The notes under the pieces were generated by a model, which made no database searches, was not told the origin of the DNA, and worked only from the letters and a program-made list of their open reading frames with translations. From UBA4971 sp900019985 (GTDB taxonomy: Bacteria > Bacillota > SHA-98 > UBA4971): 64,000 nucleotides of DNA. Both the position numbers and the translations under genes were made by a program. Position 1 is the first letter of the stretch; each line of letters starts with the position of its first letter. This document shows, piece by piece, positions 18,872 through 26,886 of this stretch. The stretch is taken from the NCBI GenBank assembly GCA_050949175.1, contig JBMNFG010000014.1:13493-77492 (forward strand), given 5' to 3'.

Positions 18872-20648
18872 AGCTACTGATTTGCCGAAAGAGACCTTGG
18901 CCTCACAAGACGGGCCGGACGTGGACATCCGAAATGTCTCATACAGATATCCCGGATCGAAAGGTCAGGCGCTAAAGGATATAACTCTCCGAGTCAACCG
19001 AGGCGAACTGGTCCTTATTACAGGTGCTTCAGGTGCAGGAAAAACGACGCTCCTTTGTATGTTAAACGGCATGGTACCTCAATCCTATGGCGGCGATTTT
19101 TCCGGCAGCGCATTTGTGAAGGGATATGACACCACCAAAGTGCCTGTGGGTCGTTTGGCTTTTGTGTCCGGCATGCTCTTTCAGGACCCCGCAGGCCAAT
19201 TGATTTGTCCTACTGTAGAAGATGAAGTCGCATTCGGTCCTGAGAATCGAGGTCTCCCAGTAGACAAGGTAAACAGCTTGATTGACGAATGTCTCGATTA
19301 TGTCAGAATGAGCGGTTATCGGGACAAATCACCCCATGCCCTCTCCGGTGGCCAGCAGCAAGCTGTTGCCATTGCTTCAGTTCTTGCAATGGAGCCGGAT
19401 ATCTATGTCCTTGACGAGCCCACATCAAACCTGGATCCTCTGGGAAGTCAGATGGTCTTCGATTTGATCGGGCGTGTGGTGAGAGACAAACAAAAGACTG
19501 CGGTAATCGTCGAGCATAAGCTGGAGAAACTGCTGGGTATCGCTGACCGCCTTGTCATCATGGCAGACGGACAGATTGTAGCTGACGGACAGCCGAGAGA
19601 AGTGCTGTTAAGTCTAAGTGCCAAACAAGATAGCGGTATCTATCCACCGCAGGTCACTGAGCTCTTTTGGAAGCTTCAGGAGGCAGGATTACTGGAGGTT
19701 ACGGAAGCACCGTTTACAGTCGACGAAGCCGCAAAGGTACTTTCTCCATCTGTGCAATCGTGGAGAACCGCAGAATCCGGGAAAGATTCGGAAGAAGGTA
19801 AGGTAGAAGCGGAAGGCGCCGGAGAGACAGTGGTAGAAGTCGAGGATCTTGAGTTTGCGTATCCTGACGGGACCAAGGCTATAAAGGGAGTCGATCTTAA
19901 GGTTCATAAGGGGGAGTTTGTATCTATAGTCGGACAGAACGGCTCGGGAAAAACAACCCTTGTTAAACACTTAAACGGACTCCTAAGGCCCACACGCGGC
20001 ACTATCAGGATAATGGGTGAGGATGCTGCCAAGTATCCCATCTCTGTGCTTGCGACAAAGGTCGGGTACTGTTTCCAGAACCCTGACCACCAGATCTTCT
20101 CTTCAAAGGTATTTGACGAGCTGGCGTTTGGACTGAAGAACCTCAAACGCTCCAAAGAGGAGATACAGGCAACAGTCGAGATGGTTGCTGAAAGGTTAGG
20201 CTTGCTGGACTTGCTTGACCATAACCCCCATACCTTGAGTAAAGGTCAGCGCCAGCGGATCGCAGTAGCCGCAGTTCTTGCCATGGGCCCTGACATAATG
20301 ATTGTGGATGAGCCTACCACAGGTCAAGACCCTCGACAGAGCAGGCAGATGATGGATCTGATGAGACTCCTAAACGAGGAGCACGGAAAGACCATCATCG
20401 TCATTACACATGACATGGCTCTTGCAGCCGAGTATTCCCATCGCCTGGTAGTCATGCATGCCGGGCGGGTAATACTTGACGGTGTGCCGGCAGAAGTATT
20501 TCGACAGGAAGAAGTGCTACGTTCAACTAACTTGGAGCCACCTCAGATAACGCAACTGTTTCTAAAGCTCGGAATAGAACCGGTTGCGGTGACGGTAGAT
20601 GAAGCATTTATGCGCCTTTCAGGCGTGCTTAAGGAAGTGCTAGCATGA
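18858..20648 (+). CDS. ECF transporter ATPase, fused EcfA-EcfA'
   Basis: 596 residues with two complete ABC ATPase domains. Domain 1: Walker A GASGAGKTT (about 56-64), Q-loop FQDPAGQL, signature LSGGQQQA, Walker B YVLDEPTSNLDP. Domain 2 (from about residue 320): Walker A GQNGSGKTT, FQNPDHQI, signature LSKGQRQR, Walker B MIVDEPTTGQDP. The FQ-P-x-x-Q Q-loops are characteristic of energy-coupling-factor importers, which normally use two separate ATPases; here they are one chain. It powers the EcfT protein encoded immediately downstream (ATGA overlap). The linker between domains is acidic and poorly conserved. Confidence 0.92.
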   Translation: MKGPKATDLPKETLASQDGPDVDIRNVSYRYPGSKGQALKDITLRVNRGELVLITGASGAGKTTLLCMLNGMVPQSYGGDFSGSAFVKGYDTTKVPVGRLAFVSGMLFQDPAGQLICPTVEDEVAFGPENRGLPVDKVNSLIDECLDYVRMSGYRDKSPHALSGGQQQAVAIASVLAMEPDIYVLDEPTSNLDPLGSQMVFDLIGRVVRDKQKTAVIVEHKLEKLLGIADRLVIMADGQIVADGQPREVLLSLSAKQDSGIYPPQVTELFWKLQEAGLLEVTEAPFTVDEAAKVLSPSVQSWRTAESGKDSEEGKVEAEGAGETVVEVEDLEFAYPDGTKAIKGVDLKVHKGEFVSIVGQNGSGKTTLVKHLNGLLRPTRGTIRIMGEDAAKYPISVLATKVGYCFQNPDHQIFSSKVFDELAFGLKNLKRSKEEIQATVEMVAERLGLLDLLDHNPHTLSKGQRQRIAVAAVLAMGPDIMIVDEPTTGQDPRQSRQMMDLMRLLNEEHGKTIIVITHDMALAAEYSHRLVVMHAGRVILDGVPAEVFRQEEVLRSTNLEPPQITQLFLKLGIEPVAVTVDEAFMRLSGVLKEVLA

Positions 20649-21472
20649 GTAGAGTAATAGTTGAATCAAACGAAAACTGGCTGCGCAGTCTGGATCCTCG
20701 CACCAAGACGTTTCTTTTACTTGCGTTTTTGGTCGTCGGTGTGAGCATTCTGGATCCATTCTTGACGCTTGGACTTCTTCTTCTCGTCTTTTGTTTATAT
20801 CTGGTTGCCGGTATACCCCTGAAGGACCTTGCTGAACTCAGCAAACCGCTGATATTTGCCTTTGTCATGTTTTTCTTGCTGAACTTCCCATTCGCTAAAC
20901 CGCTGCCTGGGGAGAAGGTGTACTTCTACCTGATTCCTCCCAGATTCGTTCCCATTACCATGACTGGGATCCTGACAGGCCTTAGCAGTGCCTTGCGGTT
21001 CATGATGTTTATCTGGATTGCTAACTTGGTTACCTCAATAACACCTACTTCTGAACTCCTGTTAGCTCTAAACAAGAGCAAGGTCAGTCCGGAAGCGTCC
21101 ATAGCAATCGGAATTGCATTCTCTTACATTCCGGAACTGCAAAAAGAGTTTATGACAATCGTAGAAGCCCAAAAGTGCCGAGGCGCGCAGCTTGAGCAAC
21201 GAAACCCGGCGAAACGCCTCATAGCCTATATACCTGTGATTGTCCCTGCTCTCTATATATCCATATTGAGAGGACAGGACATTTCCAGGGCGATCGAAGC
21301 CAGAGGGTTCACGTATAACCCTATTCACCGGACGTACCGCCGGGACATCGTCATGCAGCCTGCGGACTGGGCAATGGTTGCGGTGATGGCACTTTTGTGT
21401 GTCGTAGTCCTGTATCTACGCTATCGATATCATTGGTTTGATTACCGTTTTATCCTGAATCTACTGACGTAA
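20645..21472 (+). CDS. ECF transporter transmembrane subunit EcfT
   Basis: 275 residues. Membrane helices at both ends flank a cytoplasmic coupling region with two Ala-Arg-Gly-type motifs, seen here as EAQKCRGAQLEQ and SRAIEARGFTY, which dock onto the ATPase Q-loops. The gene starts with ATG overlapping the ATPase stop. Together with the ATPase and the downstream S protein it forms a complete importer dedicated to one substrate or shared with distant S components. Confidence 0.92.
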   Translation: MSRVIVESNENWLRSLDPRTKTFLLLAFLVVGVSILDPFLTLGLLLLVFCLYLVAGIPLKDLAELSKPLIFAFVMFFLLNFPFAKPLPGEKVYFYLIPPRFVPITMTGILTGLSSALRFMMFIWIANLVTSITPTSELLLALNKSKVSPEASIAIGIAFSYIPELQKEFMTIVEAQKCRGAQLEQRNPAKRLIAYIPVIVPALYISILRGQDISRAIEARGFTYNPIHRTYRRDIVMQPADWAMVAVMALLCVVVLYLRYRYHWFDYRFILNLLT

Positions 21473-21509
21473 TGTCTACTAAGTAATCCGTAAAGGGGGA
21501 GACATAAGA

Positions 21510-22064
21510 ATGGAAGGTTATTCTGAAAGACGTCCATTACTCACCTCCCAGCAGATAGGCTTGGCCGCAGCCTTCGGAGGTGCAGGTTTTGCTTTTAGAG
21601 CTCTGGGTTTGGCCATCCCGCTCGTTCCGCCTCTCGTTATGGACCCCGGTGCCCTTATGCCAATTCTCGCAGGAATGGCAGGCGGGCCGATAGTCGGTGC
21701 AATTGTGGGTGTAGCTCGTGGAATTCCCTCGGGTACTCCTGCAGTAGACCTCTGGGCCCAGCCGATTAAGGGAATTTACTGGGCATTTGTATGGAAATAC
21801 CTCCTTCTTAAAATCGAAGATGAAAGAAAACGCTGGATAGCATTTGCAGTTGCCACGTTCTTGTTGCAGTTCTTTGTAGAAGCTCCTATGTTTATTGCAG
21901 GAAACGCATTCATCCTGAAGATATATCCGTTCTATCCGACATGGCCGTTTACTTTAGGCTGGTATCAGGCATTGTATACTGTCTTCCAGTTTGTTGTTTT
22001 CGCAGCGGTTATCAAGGCATTCCCCGGTATTTTCGGGTGGGACACCGGTAAGGCAAACTGGTAA
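21510..22064 (+). CDS. ECF transporter substrate-binding (S) component, substrate unknown
   Basis: 184 residues with about six hydrophobic segments and the alanine- and glycine-rich N-terminal helix (AAAFGGAGFAFRALG) that S components use to contact EcfT. A GGGGAGA ribosome site precedes ATG 21510. S components bind vitamins, metals or other micronutrients, but I cannot match this one to a named subgroup by eye. Position directly after EcfA and EcfT and before a peptidase argues for a ligand metabolised by the following genes, not a classical vitamin. Confidence 0.75.
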   Translation: MEGYSERRPLLTSQQIGLAAAFGGAGFAFRALGLAIPLVPPLVMDPGALMPILAGMAGGPIVGAIVGVARGIPSGTPAVDLWAQPIKGIYWAFVWKYLLLKIEDERKRWIAFAVATFLLQFFVEAPMFIAGNAFILKIYPFYPTWPFTLGWYQALYTVFQFVVFAAVIKAFPGIFGWDTGKANW

Positions 22065-22090
22065 TCAACCTAAGAGGCGTGAATTCCAAA

Positions 22091-22121
22091 AGCGGAGTCA
22101 GGATTGATTCTTGACTCCGCT
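22091..22121 (+). promoter_or_regulatory. Perfect 10-bp hairpin between ecfS and the M20 gene
   Basis: AGCGGAGTCA (22091-22100) pairs with TGACTCCGCT (22112-22121) around an 11-base loop. There is no T tract, and the stem ends 5 bases before the AGGAGG of the next gene, so it looks like an RNA processing or stability hairpin or a translational control element more than a terminator. Confidence 0.55.
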
Positions 22122-22139
22122 CCTTCAGGAGGAATTATC

Positions 22140-23393
22140 TTGGATGAACTAAAGAAAAATCTTTGGATGCAAGTGGACAGGGAGAGAGACGAAATAATCA
22201 ACCTCCTGGTTCGCCTTATCCGGATTAGAAGTGAGAACCCGCCGGGTGACATGGACGAAATTGCCGCGTTCATAAAGGACTACCTGGCTCAGCACGGGAT
22301 AGATGCTTATGAAGTGCGCGCAAGCGATGATCACCCGCAGTCTATATTAGCGAGTATTGGCACCGGATCTCCCGGGCTGATTCTAAACGGCCATATGGAC
22401 GTAGTCCCTGCCGGGGATGGCAGCAAGTGGAGATTTGATCCTTTCAGCGGGACTATCCATGACGGCAAGATCTTCGGCAGGGGGACTTCCGATATGAAGG
22501 GAGGCCTTGCCGGCATCATGTATGCAATGGCATGTGCTGCCAAGCATATTGATAGGCTAGGTGGAAGCGTCCTCTTCTCAGCTGTCCCTGATGAGGAAAC
22601 CATGGGAGTATGGGGTACAGGCTGGCTTGTACAAAGCGGACATCTTGCCGGAGATGCATGCATAGTCGCGGAACCTACCTCGGACGGGGATGTTGAAGTA
22701 GGGCAAAAAGGGACGCTTTGGGTTAAGGTAGTCGCACAAGGTGTGCCTGCCCATGGAAGCCTTTCGCCTTATGTAGGAGAGAACGCCATCGCAAAACTCC
22801 TGCCTTTTGTTTCGGAGTTAAGCACGTTGCGTGAAGTGCTTCCCGATATACCTGAGGCTCTCAAAGAGACAATGGCCGCATCTAAGAACCTGGCCCGTTC
22901 TTTACTGCCTGTTGCCGGCGCAGAAGAAGTCCTGGATCACGTCACTTGCAACCTTGGGATTATAAGAGGCGGCACAAAGATCAACATGGTGCCTGAACGA
23001 GCCGAGCTTGACCTTGATTTCCGTCTTCCTATCGGGTTATCTTCCGAAAGATTACTTAAGGAACTTGACAAGCTGGTCAAAAGGACCCTTGGCGATGCAG
23101 GTTCAATCGAGGTCTTGTGGCGTTCAGAAGCCAATTATACTGACCCCGGCGAAAGGATAGTCCGAGTTGTTGCAGATAACATCGAGGGAGTCCTCGGCCG
23201 GCAGGCTACTGCAACTTTCCAGTGGGCTTCAAGTGATGCTCGCTACTTCCGGAACGCAGGTATCCCTACATTGCAGTATGGACCCGCGAATCTCGACGGT
23301 ATCCACGGCTATAACGAAAACGTGGACGTAGAAGACGTCATTAATTCGGCCAAGGTCTATCTGGGTGCCATTGTCGATTATCTACGGCAATAA
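22140..23393 (+). CDS. M20-family metallopeptidase (ArgE/DapE-like amidohydrolase)
   Basis: 417 residues from TTG 22140, with AGGAGG at 22127-22132; the open frame begins earlier (22104) but through a hairpin and without a site. Metal-binding motifs are in order: GHMDVVP (His), GTSDMKGG (bridging Asp), PDEETMG (catalytic Glu plus Glu) and the C-terminal GIHGYNEN (His). The lid domain region (VKVVAQGVPAHGS) is present. Family members hydrolyse N-acyl amino acids, succinyl-diaminopimelate or dipeptides using two Zn ions. Neighbouring racemase, DUF1177 and AroM genes suggest an amino-acid-derived substrate imported by the adjacent ECF system; this is inference. Confidence 0.88.
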   Translation: MDELKKNLWMQVDRERDEIINLLVRLIRIRSENPPGDMDEIAAFIKDYLAQHGIDAYEVRASDDHPQSILASIGTGSPGLILNGHMDVVPAGDGSKWRFDPFSGTIHDGKIFGRGTSDMKGGLAGIMYAMACAAKHIDRLGGSVLFSAVPDEETMGVWGTGWLVQSGHLAGDACIVAEPTSDGDVEVGQKGTLWVKVVAQGVPAHGSLSPYVGENAIAKLLPFVSELSTLREVLPDIPEALKETMAASKNLARSLLPVAGAEEVLDHVTCNLGIIRGGTKINMVPERAELDLDFRLPIGLSSERLLKELDKLVKRTLGDAGSIEVLWRSEANYTDPGERIVRVVADNIEGVLGRQATATFQWASSDARYFRNAGIPTLQYGPANLDGIHGYNENVDVEDVINSAKVYLGAIVDYLRQ

Positions 23394-23476
23394 GAGTGGC
23401 CGGGCAATCAGAGTGGAGAAATGAATACAAAGCGAGCGAGGGAAGGGATATCTTGCAGACAATCAAGTAGACTTGC

Positions 23477-23556
23477 GGGATCTCACTGTCTTTGCGGCAC
23501 AGTTGGCTTGGGACTCTTTGAGATACGAGCACCGGGTGAGATCCCTCTCTGTTTTT
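23477..23556 (+). terminator. Terminator-like or attenuator hairpin before the racemase gene
   Basis: GGGATCTCAC (23477-23486) and GTGAGATCCC (23536-23545) are perfect 10-bp arms with a 49-base loop that could fold further, followed by CTCTCTG and a T5 tract (23552-23556). Only 25 bases separate it from the next start codon, so it may attenuate the downstream genes instead of simply ending the upstream one. Confidence 0.55.
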
Positions 23557-23580
23557 CATAATCGAATCAGGACGGGATAT

Positions 23581-24277
23581 ATGATGGATAAGAAGCGAAT
23601 CGGACTTATCAGAGTGCTGACTACCGATGATCCGGAGGTGCTGGGCCTTCACGGGAGATTGATAATGGATGCTTTCCCAGATCTCGAAGTGGTCTCACGC
23701 TGCATTCCGGGACACCCCAAAGGCGTGTATGACGATTCCAGCGAAGAAGAAGCTACTCCTAAAGTGGTGGCCTTGGCAGAGGAGATGGCCGAGGACGGGG
23801 TAAGCGCAATTATTGTAAGCTGTGCTGCTGATCCGGGGGTTGCTGATGCCAGAGAAGTGCTGGACATTCCTGTTATAGGTGCAGGGAGGGCAGCTTCGTA
23901 TGTCGGTCTTGCCTTGTCGAAAGATCTGGCTGTCCTCGGTCTTACCGAGGATCCTCCAAAGATTGTCTCTGACATCTTAGGGCCTTCTCTCCTTGCGGCT
24001 TCGAAGCCCGAGAGGGGTCAAGACCACACTGGACCTTATGACCCCCGAAGGAAAGAAATCTGTATTGGAAGAGGCGGCAAGGCTGAAAGCGAAAGGAGCA
24101 AAAGCCCTTGTACTTGCGTGTACAGGCATGGCGACTATTGGCGCAGCTAAGTTCGTAGGCAAAGAGCTAGGTATAATGGCAATAGATCCGGTGATTGCTG
24201 CAGGGTTGTTTGCCTGGTATGCAACGACTGATTCCTTTGGAGGAGCCTTCTCCGGCAGGCTCCTAAAGGAGGATTGA
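23581..24277 (+). pseudogene. Asp/Glu/hydantoin racemase-family protein, frameshifted
   Basis: ATG 23581 (MMDKKRIGLIRVLTT) begins an Asp/Glu racemase-like protein; the two catalytic Cys motifs are IIVSCAADPG and VLACTGMA, each in the setting expected for the two-base Cys/Cys mechanism. The frame breaks at the G run 24014-24017: downstream sequence (VKTTLDLMTPEGKK ... GRLLKED) lies in the +1 frame, and removing one G restores one continuous protein of about 231 residues. Both halves are well conserved, so the gene is either very recently broken or miscalled. DUF1177 follows 6 bases after the stop. Confidence 0.82.
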
Positions 24278-24283
24278 TAAGTA

Positions 24284-25237
24284 ATGGCTTTAAAACAAGT
24301 CTTGGAAGCGTATGAGTTGATGGACAGTCCTAAGGTTGACGGCGACCAGGTCAAAGGGATGCTTCTTGACGCAGGCATTAAGCATGTAGAATCCCAACGA
24401 GTATATGGACCCAAAGGTCACACAGATTTTATCAGGGCCGTCATTCCCGGCTCCAAAGGAAAAACGAGCGGCGGGGATGCTCCGACTTTAGGCATTATAG
24501 GACGTCTCGGCGGTATCGGAGCGCGTCCTGAGCGAATCGGGTTTGTTTCTGACGGTGATGGTGCAGCAGTGGCAATCGCTGCAGCATTGAAGCTTGGACG
24601 GATGCATTCTCTAGGAGATGTGCTGGCAGGGGATGTAATCATAGCTACGCATATCTGTCCAAACGCGCCTACGATGCCTCATGATCCCGTGCCTTTCATG
24701 GATTCACCTGTAGATATCGCCACCATGAACAAGTATGAAGTCGATCCTGCCATGGATGCAGTTCTCTCTGTAGATACTACCAAAGGAAATCGTATTATTA
24801 ACTATCGTGGCTTCGCTATTTCGCCTACTGTCAAAGAAGGATACATACTCAAAGTAAGTGAGGACCTGCTTGATATTATGAGTATCGTCACAGGTAAGCT
24901 GCCTGTGGTGTTTGCTATTACCCTCCAAGACATCACTCCGTACGGTAACGATGTCTACCATTTAAACAGCATTTTGCAGCCGTCGACTGCAACTTCCGCA
25001 CCATGCGTAGGTGTGGCGATTACAACTGAGACTGCGGTTCCGGGCTGTGCCACAGGTGCGAGCCATCTCTCTGACATGGAACAGGCTACGAGGTTTGTTA
25101 TCGAGGTTGCTAAAGCATTTACTGAAGGTAAATGCAAATTCTATGATGACGAAGAGTATCGCAGGCTACTCCGCTTATACGGCAGTCTGAAGCATTTTCA
25201 GACTATGGGCTTGCCCGACGGAGAAGAGGAAGATTAA
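24284..25237 (+). CDS. DUF1177 family protein
   Basis: 317 residues, recognised from the run HICPNAPTMPHDPVPFMDSP and the later CVGVAITTETAVPGCATGAS, both typical of DUF1177. Conserved His, Cys and Asp residues in those stretches look like a metal or substrate site, but no reaction is established for the family. It is cytosolic (no signal or membrane helices), with AGGAGG ahead of ATG 24284. It sits in one operon with a racemase-like gene and aroM, an association I recall from other Clostridia; a role in catabolism of an amino-acid-related compound is inference. Confidence 0.85.
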   Translation: MALKQVLEAYELMDSPKVDGDQVKGMLLDAGIKHVESQRVYGPKGHTDFIRAVIPGSKGKTSGGDAPTLGIIGRLGGIGARPERIGFVSDGDGAAVAIAAALKLGRMHSLGDVLAGDVIIATHICPNAPTMPHDPVPFMDSPVDIATMNKYEVDPAMDAVLSVDTTKGNRIINYRGFAISPTVKEGYILKVSEDLLDIMSIVTGKLPVVFAITLQDITPYGNDVYHLNSILQPSTATSAPCVGVAITTETAVPGCATGASHLSDMEQATRFVIEVAKAFTEGKCKFYDDEEYRRLLRLYGSLKHFQTMGLPDGEEED

Positions 25238-25300
25238 ACCACACGGGTTGCATCCACCGAAGGAAAGGTTGAACCAAGACGGGATTGGAGGTGGTATGCG

Positions 25301-25987
25301 ATGAAGAAGAGAGTAATTGGCGCGGTAACCATCGGTCAGTCGCCCCGAGTTGACCTGGTGCCGGAGCTAATTAGCATACTGGGCCCGGATATAGAGATCA
25401 GAGAGAGAGGGGCGCTGGACGGCCTTACAAAGGACGAAATCGCGGCCCTAGCTCCTCAACTAGGAGACTCTGTGCTAGTTACCAGGTTAGCTGACGGCTC
25501 ATCAGCAAGAATCGCTGAACGACATATCACTCCTCGTCTTTCTGAGACTATACATGCCTTATTCCGTGAAGGAATTGACATCGTAGCGCTCCTTTGTACC
25601 GGAGAGTTCCCGGAGCTCGAAGGAGAAGGCTTATTGATCCGTCCGCAAGTAATCCTCTACAATGTGGCCCAAGCCGTATCTTCCGGACTGAAATTAGGGG
25701 TGATATGCCCGGACGCCGGTCAGATCACCGAGGCTGAGGCAAGGTGGCGCAATGTAGGAAGGGAACAGGTGGTTGTAGTTGCGTCTCCCTATGGTGATCC
25801 CGAGGAAGTTGAGGCAGGACTTGAGAAAGCTGCAAGAACGCTTAAAGCGCAAGGCGTAGAGCTGGCAGTCCTTGATTGTATAGGTTATACCCTAGCAATG
25901 CAGGAGCTGGTGCGAAAAGAGGCCGGTGTTCCGGTGATTCTGGCCAGAGGGATACTTGCCAGAGTCTTGAAAGAGCTTATTGGTTAA
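25301..25987 (+). CDS. AroM family protein
   Basis: 228 residues. AVTIGQSPRVDLVPEL at the start and LLCTGEFPEL in the middle are diagnostic of the AroM family, and ELAVLDCIGYT near residue 190 supplies a second conserved Cys. The layout (two Cys in two similar halves) recalls Asp/Glu racemases, and AroM may share that fold. E. coli aroM is co-regulated with aroL by aromatic amino-acid repressors, but its activity is unknown. Last gene of the cluster; ATG 25301 has GGAGGTGG upstream. Confidence 0.9.
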   Translation: MKKRVIGAVTIGQSPRVDLVPELISILGPDIEIRERGALDGLTKDEIAALAPQLGDSVLVTRLADGSSARIAERHITPRLSETIHALFREGIDIVALLCTGEFPELEGEGLLIRPQVILYNVAQAVSSGLKLGVICPDAGQITEAEARWRNVGREQVVVVASPYGDPEEVEAGLEKAARTLKAQGVELAVLDCIGYTLAMQELVRKEAGVPVILARGILARVLKELIG

Positions 25988-26003
25988 AAAGCTCGAAACC
26001 TGA

Positions 26004-26059
26004 TTGACGTCCCGAAGAAGTAGTGATATATTTGTAACATAAGGTGATATATATATCAC
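26004..26059 (+). promoter_or_regulatory. Promoter and palindromic operator of the DUF3796/XRE pair
   Basis: TTGACG (26004-26009), 17 bases, TATATT (26027-26032) form a strong sigma-A promoter. GTGATATATATATCAC (26044-26059) is a perfect 16-bp palindrome just downstream of the expected transcription start, and a half-copy AGTGATATA overlaps the -10 (26022-26030). It is a good candidate operator for autoregulation by the XRE protein encoded in the same transcript. Confidence 0.55.
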
Positions 26060-26077
26060 TATTTTGGAGGGTCAGTG

Positions 26078-26446
26078 ATGTCGACTGAAAAAAGAAGACG
26101 AAGGCGAACCTATTTAGGATACTTAGGGTTCTTAGGTTTTCTTGCGTTTTCGTATTTCCAAGATCGCGATGCAAGTTCCCTGGTATTCCTTGCGTATTTC
26201 GGTTTCTTCGCTTACTTCTGGGTAGCCAGGATTGCAGACCAGTTGCCTGATGAAAGGTATCTTGAAAACGCAGCAAAGGCCAAAGCCCGAGCTTTTGATG
26301 TAGCCATAATCGAGCTTATCGTCCTGAACCTGCTTTCAGCCTTAGGCTTTGCCGGCAAGGAACTGCTTGTTGCAGGGATCGCATTGTGTTTTGCGTCACT
26401 TCTCATCATCTACGCAGTTACCTTCTACTTGCTGGAAGAGAAGTAG
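26078..26446 (+). CDS. DUF3796-type small membrane protein
   Basis: 122 residues from ATG 26078, 7 bases after TTGGAGG. A very basic N-terminus is followed by YLGYLGFLGFLAF, the repeated G-F-L-G-F pattern of DUF3796, then three more hydrophobic helices. The function is unknown; such proteins are commonly encoded beside a short XRE regulator, as here (8 bases downstream), and are thought to be an envelope-stress or signalling pair. The co-transcription and the family pairing are the only functional hints. Confidence 0.75.
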   Translation: MSTEKRRRRRTYLGYLGFLGFLAFSYFQDRDASSLVFLAYFGFFAYFWVARIADQLPDERYLENAAKAKARAFDVAIIELIVLNLLSALGFAGKELLVAGIALCFASLLIIYAVTFYLLEEK

Positions 26447-26454
26447 AGGAGAAC

Positions 26455-26655
26455 ATGGCTAAGCTTAAGTGTAACTTGAAGAAATACCGTCAGCTTGCCG
26501 GTATGACTCAAGAGGATCTTGCTGCACGTGTGAATGTGCGGCGTGAAACCATTGTCCGGCTGGAAGCAGGGAAGTACAATCCATCTTTGAAACTGGCAAT
26601 GGATATTGCCAAGGCGGTAGGCGCCAAGATCGAAGATATCTTCATATTTGAGTAG
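26455..26655 (+). CDS. Short XRE-family transcriptional regulator
   Basis: 66 residues from ATG 26455 with GAGGAG upstream; it consists of a single helix-turn-helix domain (MTQEDLAARVNVRRETIVRLEAG) plus a short tail (AVGAKIEDIFIFE), the size and shape of YgzD/YozG-type regulators. The recognition helix is NVRRETIVRLE. It probably binds the 16-bp palindrome in front of the upstream membrane-protein gene. Confidence 0.9.
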   Translation: MAKLKCNLKKYRQLAGMTQEDLAARVNVRRETIVRLEAGKYNPSLKLAMDIAKAVGAKIEDIFIFE

Positions 26656-26659
26656 GGCA

Positions 26660-26688
26660 TTGATCTCATGTCGTAGGTGTAATATACT
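26660..26688 (+). promoter_or_regulatory. Predicted promoter of the ABC-F leader transcript
   Basis: TTGATC (26660-26665), a 17-base spacer and TATACT (26683-26688). Transcription would start near 26695, giving a leader of about 190 bases before the ABC-F start codon. Confidence 0.5.
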
Positions 26689-26737
26689 GAAAAACAGTCA
26701 CATATCTCAACTGCCACGAAGGCGAAAGGAGACAGCC

Positions 26738-26794
26738 ATGGAGATTTCAATCTTGATAATCACCACGGATCCGGTATACGCGATATCACTATAG
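26738..26794 (+). CDS. Leader peptide of the ABC-F gene (18 residues)
   Basis: ATG 26738 has AAGGAG (26726-26731) at ideal spacing and encodes MEISILIITTDPVYAISL, then TAG. It is hydrophobic and rich in Ile. Its stop codon abuts the first arm of the hairpin at 26795. Short translated leaders of this kind sense ribosome stalling upstream of ABC-F and other ribosome-protection genes. No homologue is known to me; the assignment rests on position and signals. Confidence 0.6.
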   Translation: MEISILIITTDPVYAISL

Positions 26795-26885
26795 GACCGG
26801 GGAGGATCAAGAGATTACATGGCTTCTCTGCATCTTGTTGAGGATAGATCTTCTTGCCCCCGGTCAGTCAGACAGGGGGATTTTT
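26795..26885 (+). promoter_or_regulatory. Attenuator with mutually exclusive hairpins upstream of the ABC-F gene
   Basis: Arm 1 GACCGGGG (26795-26802) is perfectly complementary to CCCCGGTC (26858-26865). CCCCC at 26857-26861 can instead pair with GGGGG at 26875-26879, followed by A and T5 (26881-26885), which would act as a terminator and also bury the AGGGGG ribosome site of ATG 26887. The two structures share the same C run and cannot coexist. A ribosome finishing the leader peptide would cover arm 1 and favour the OFF hairpin; one stalled early would leave arm 1 free and favour ON. Confidence 0.65.
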
Positions 26886-26886
26886 C

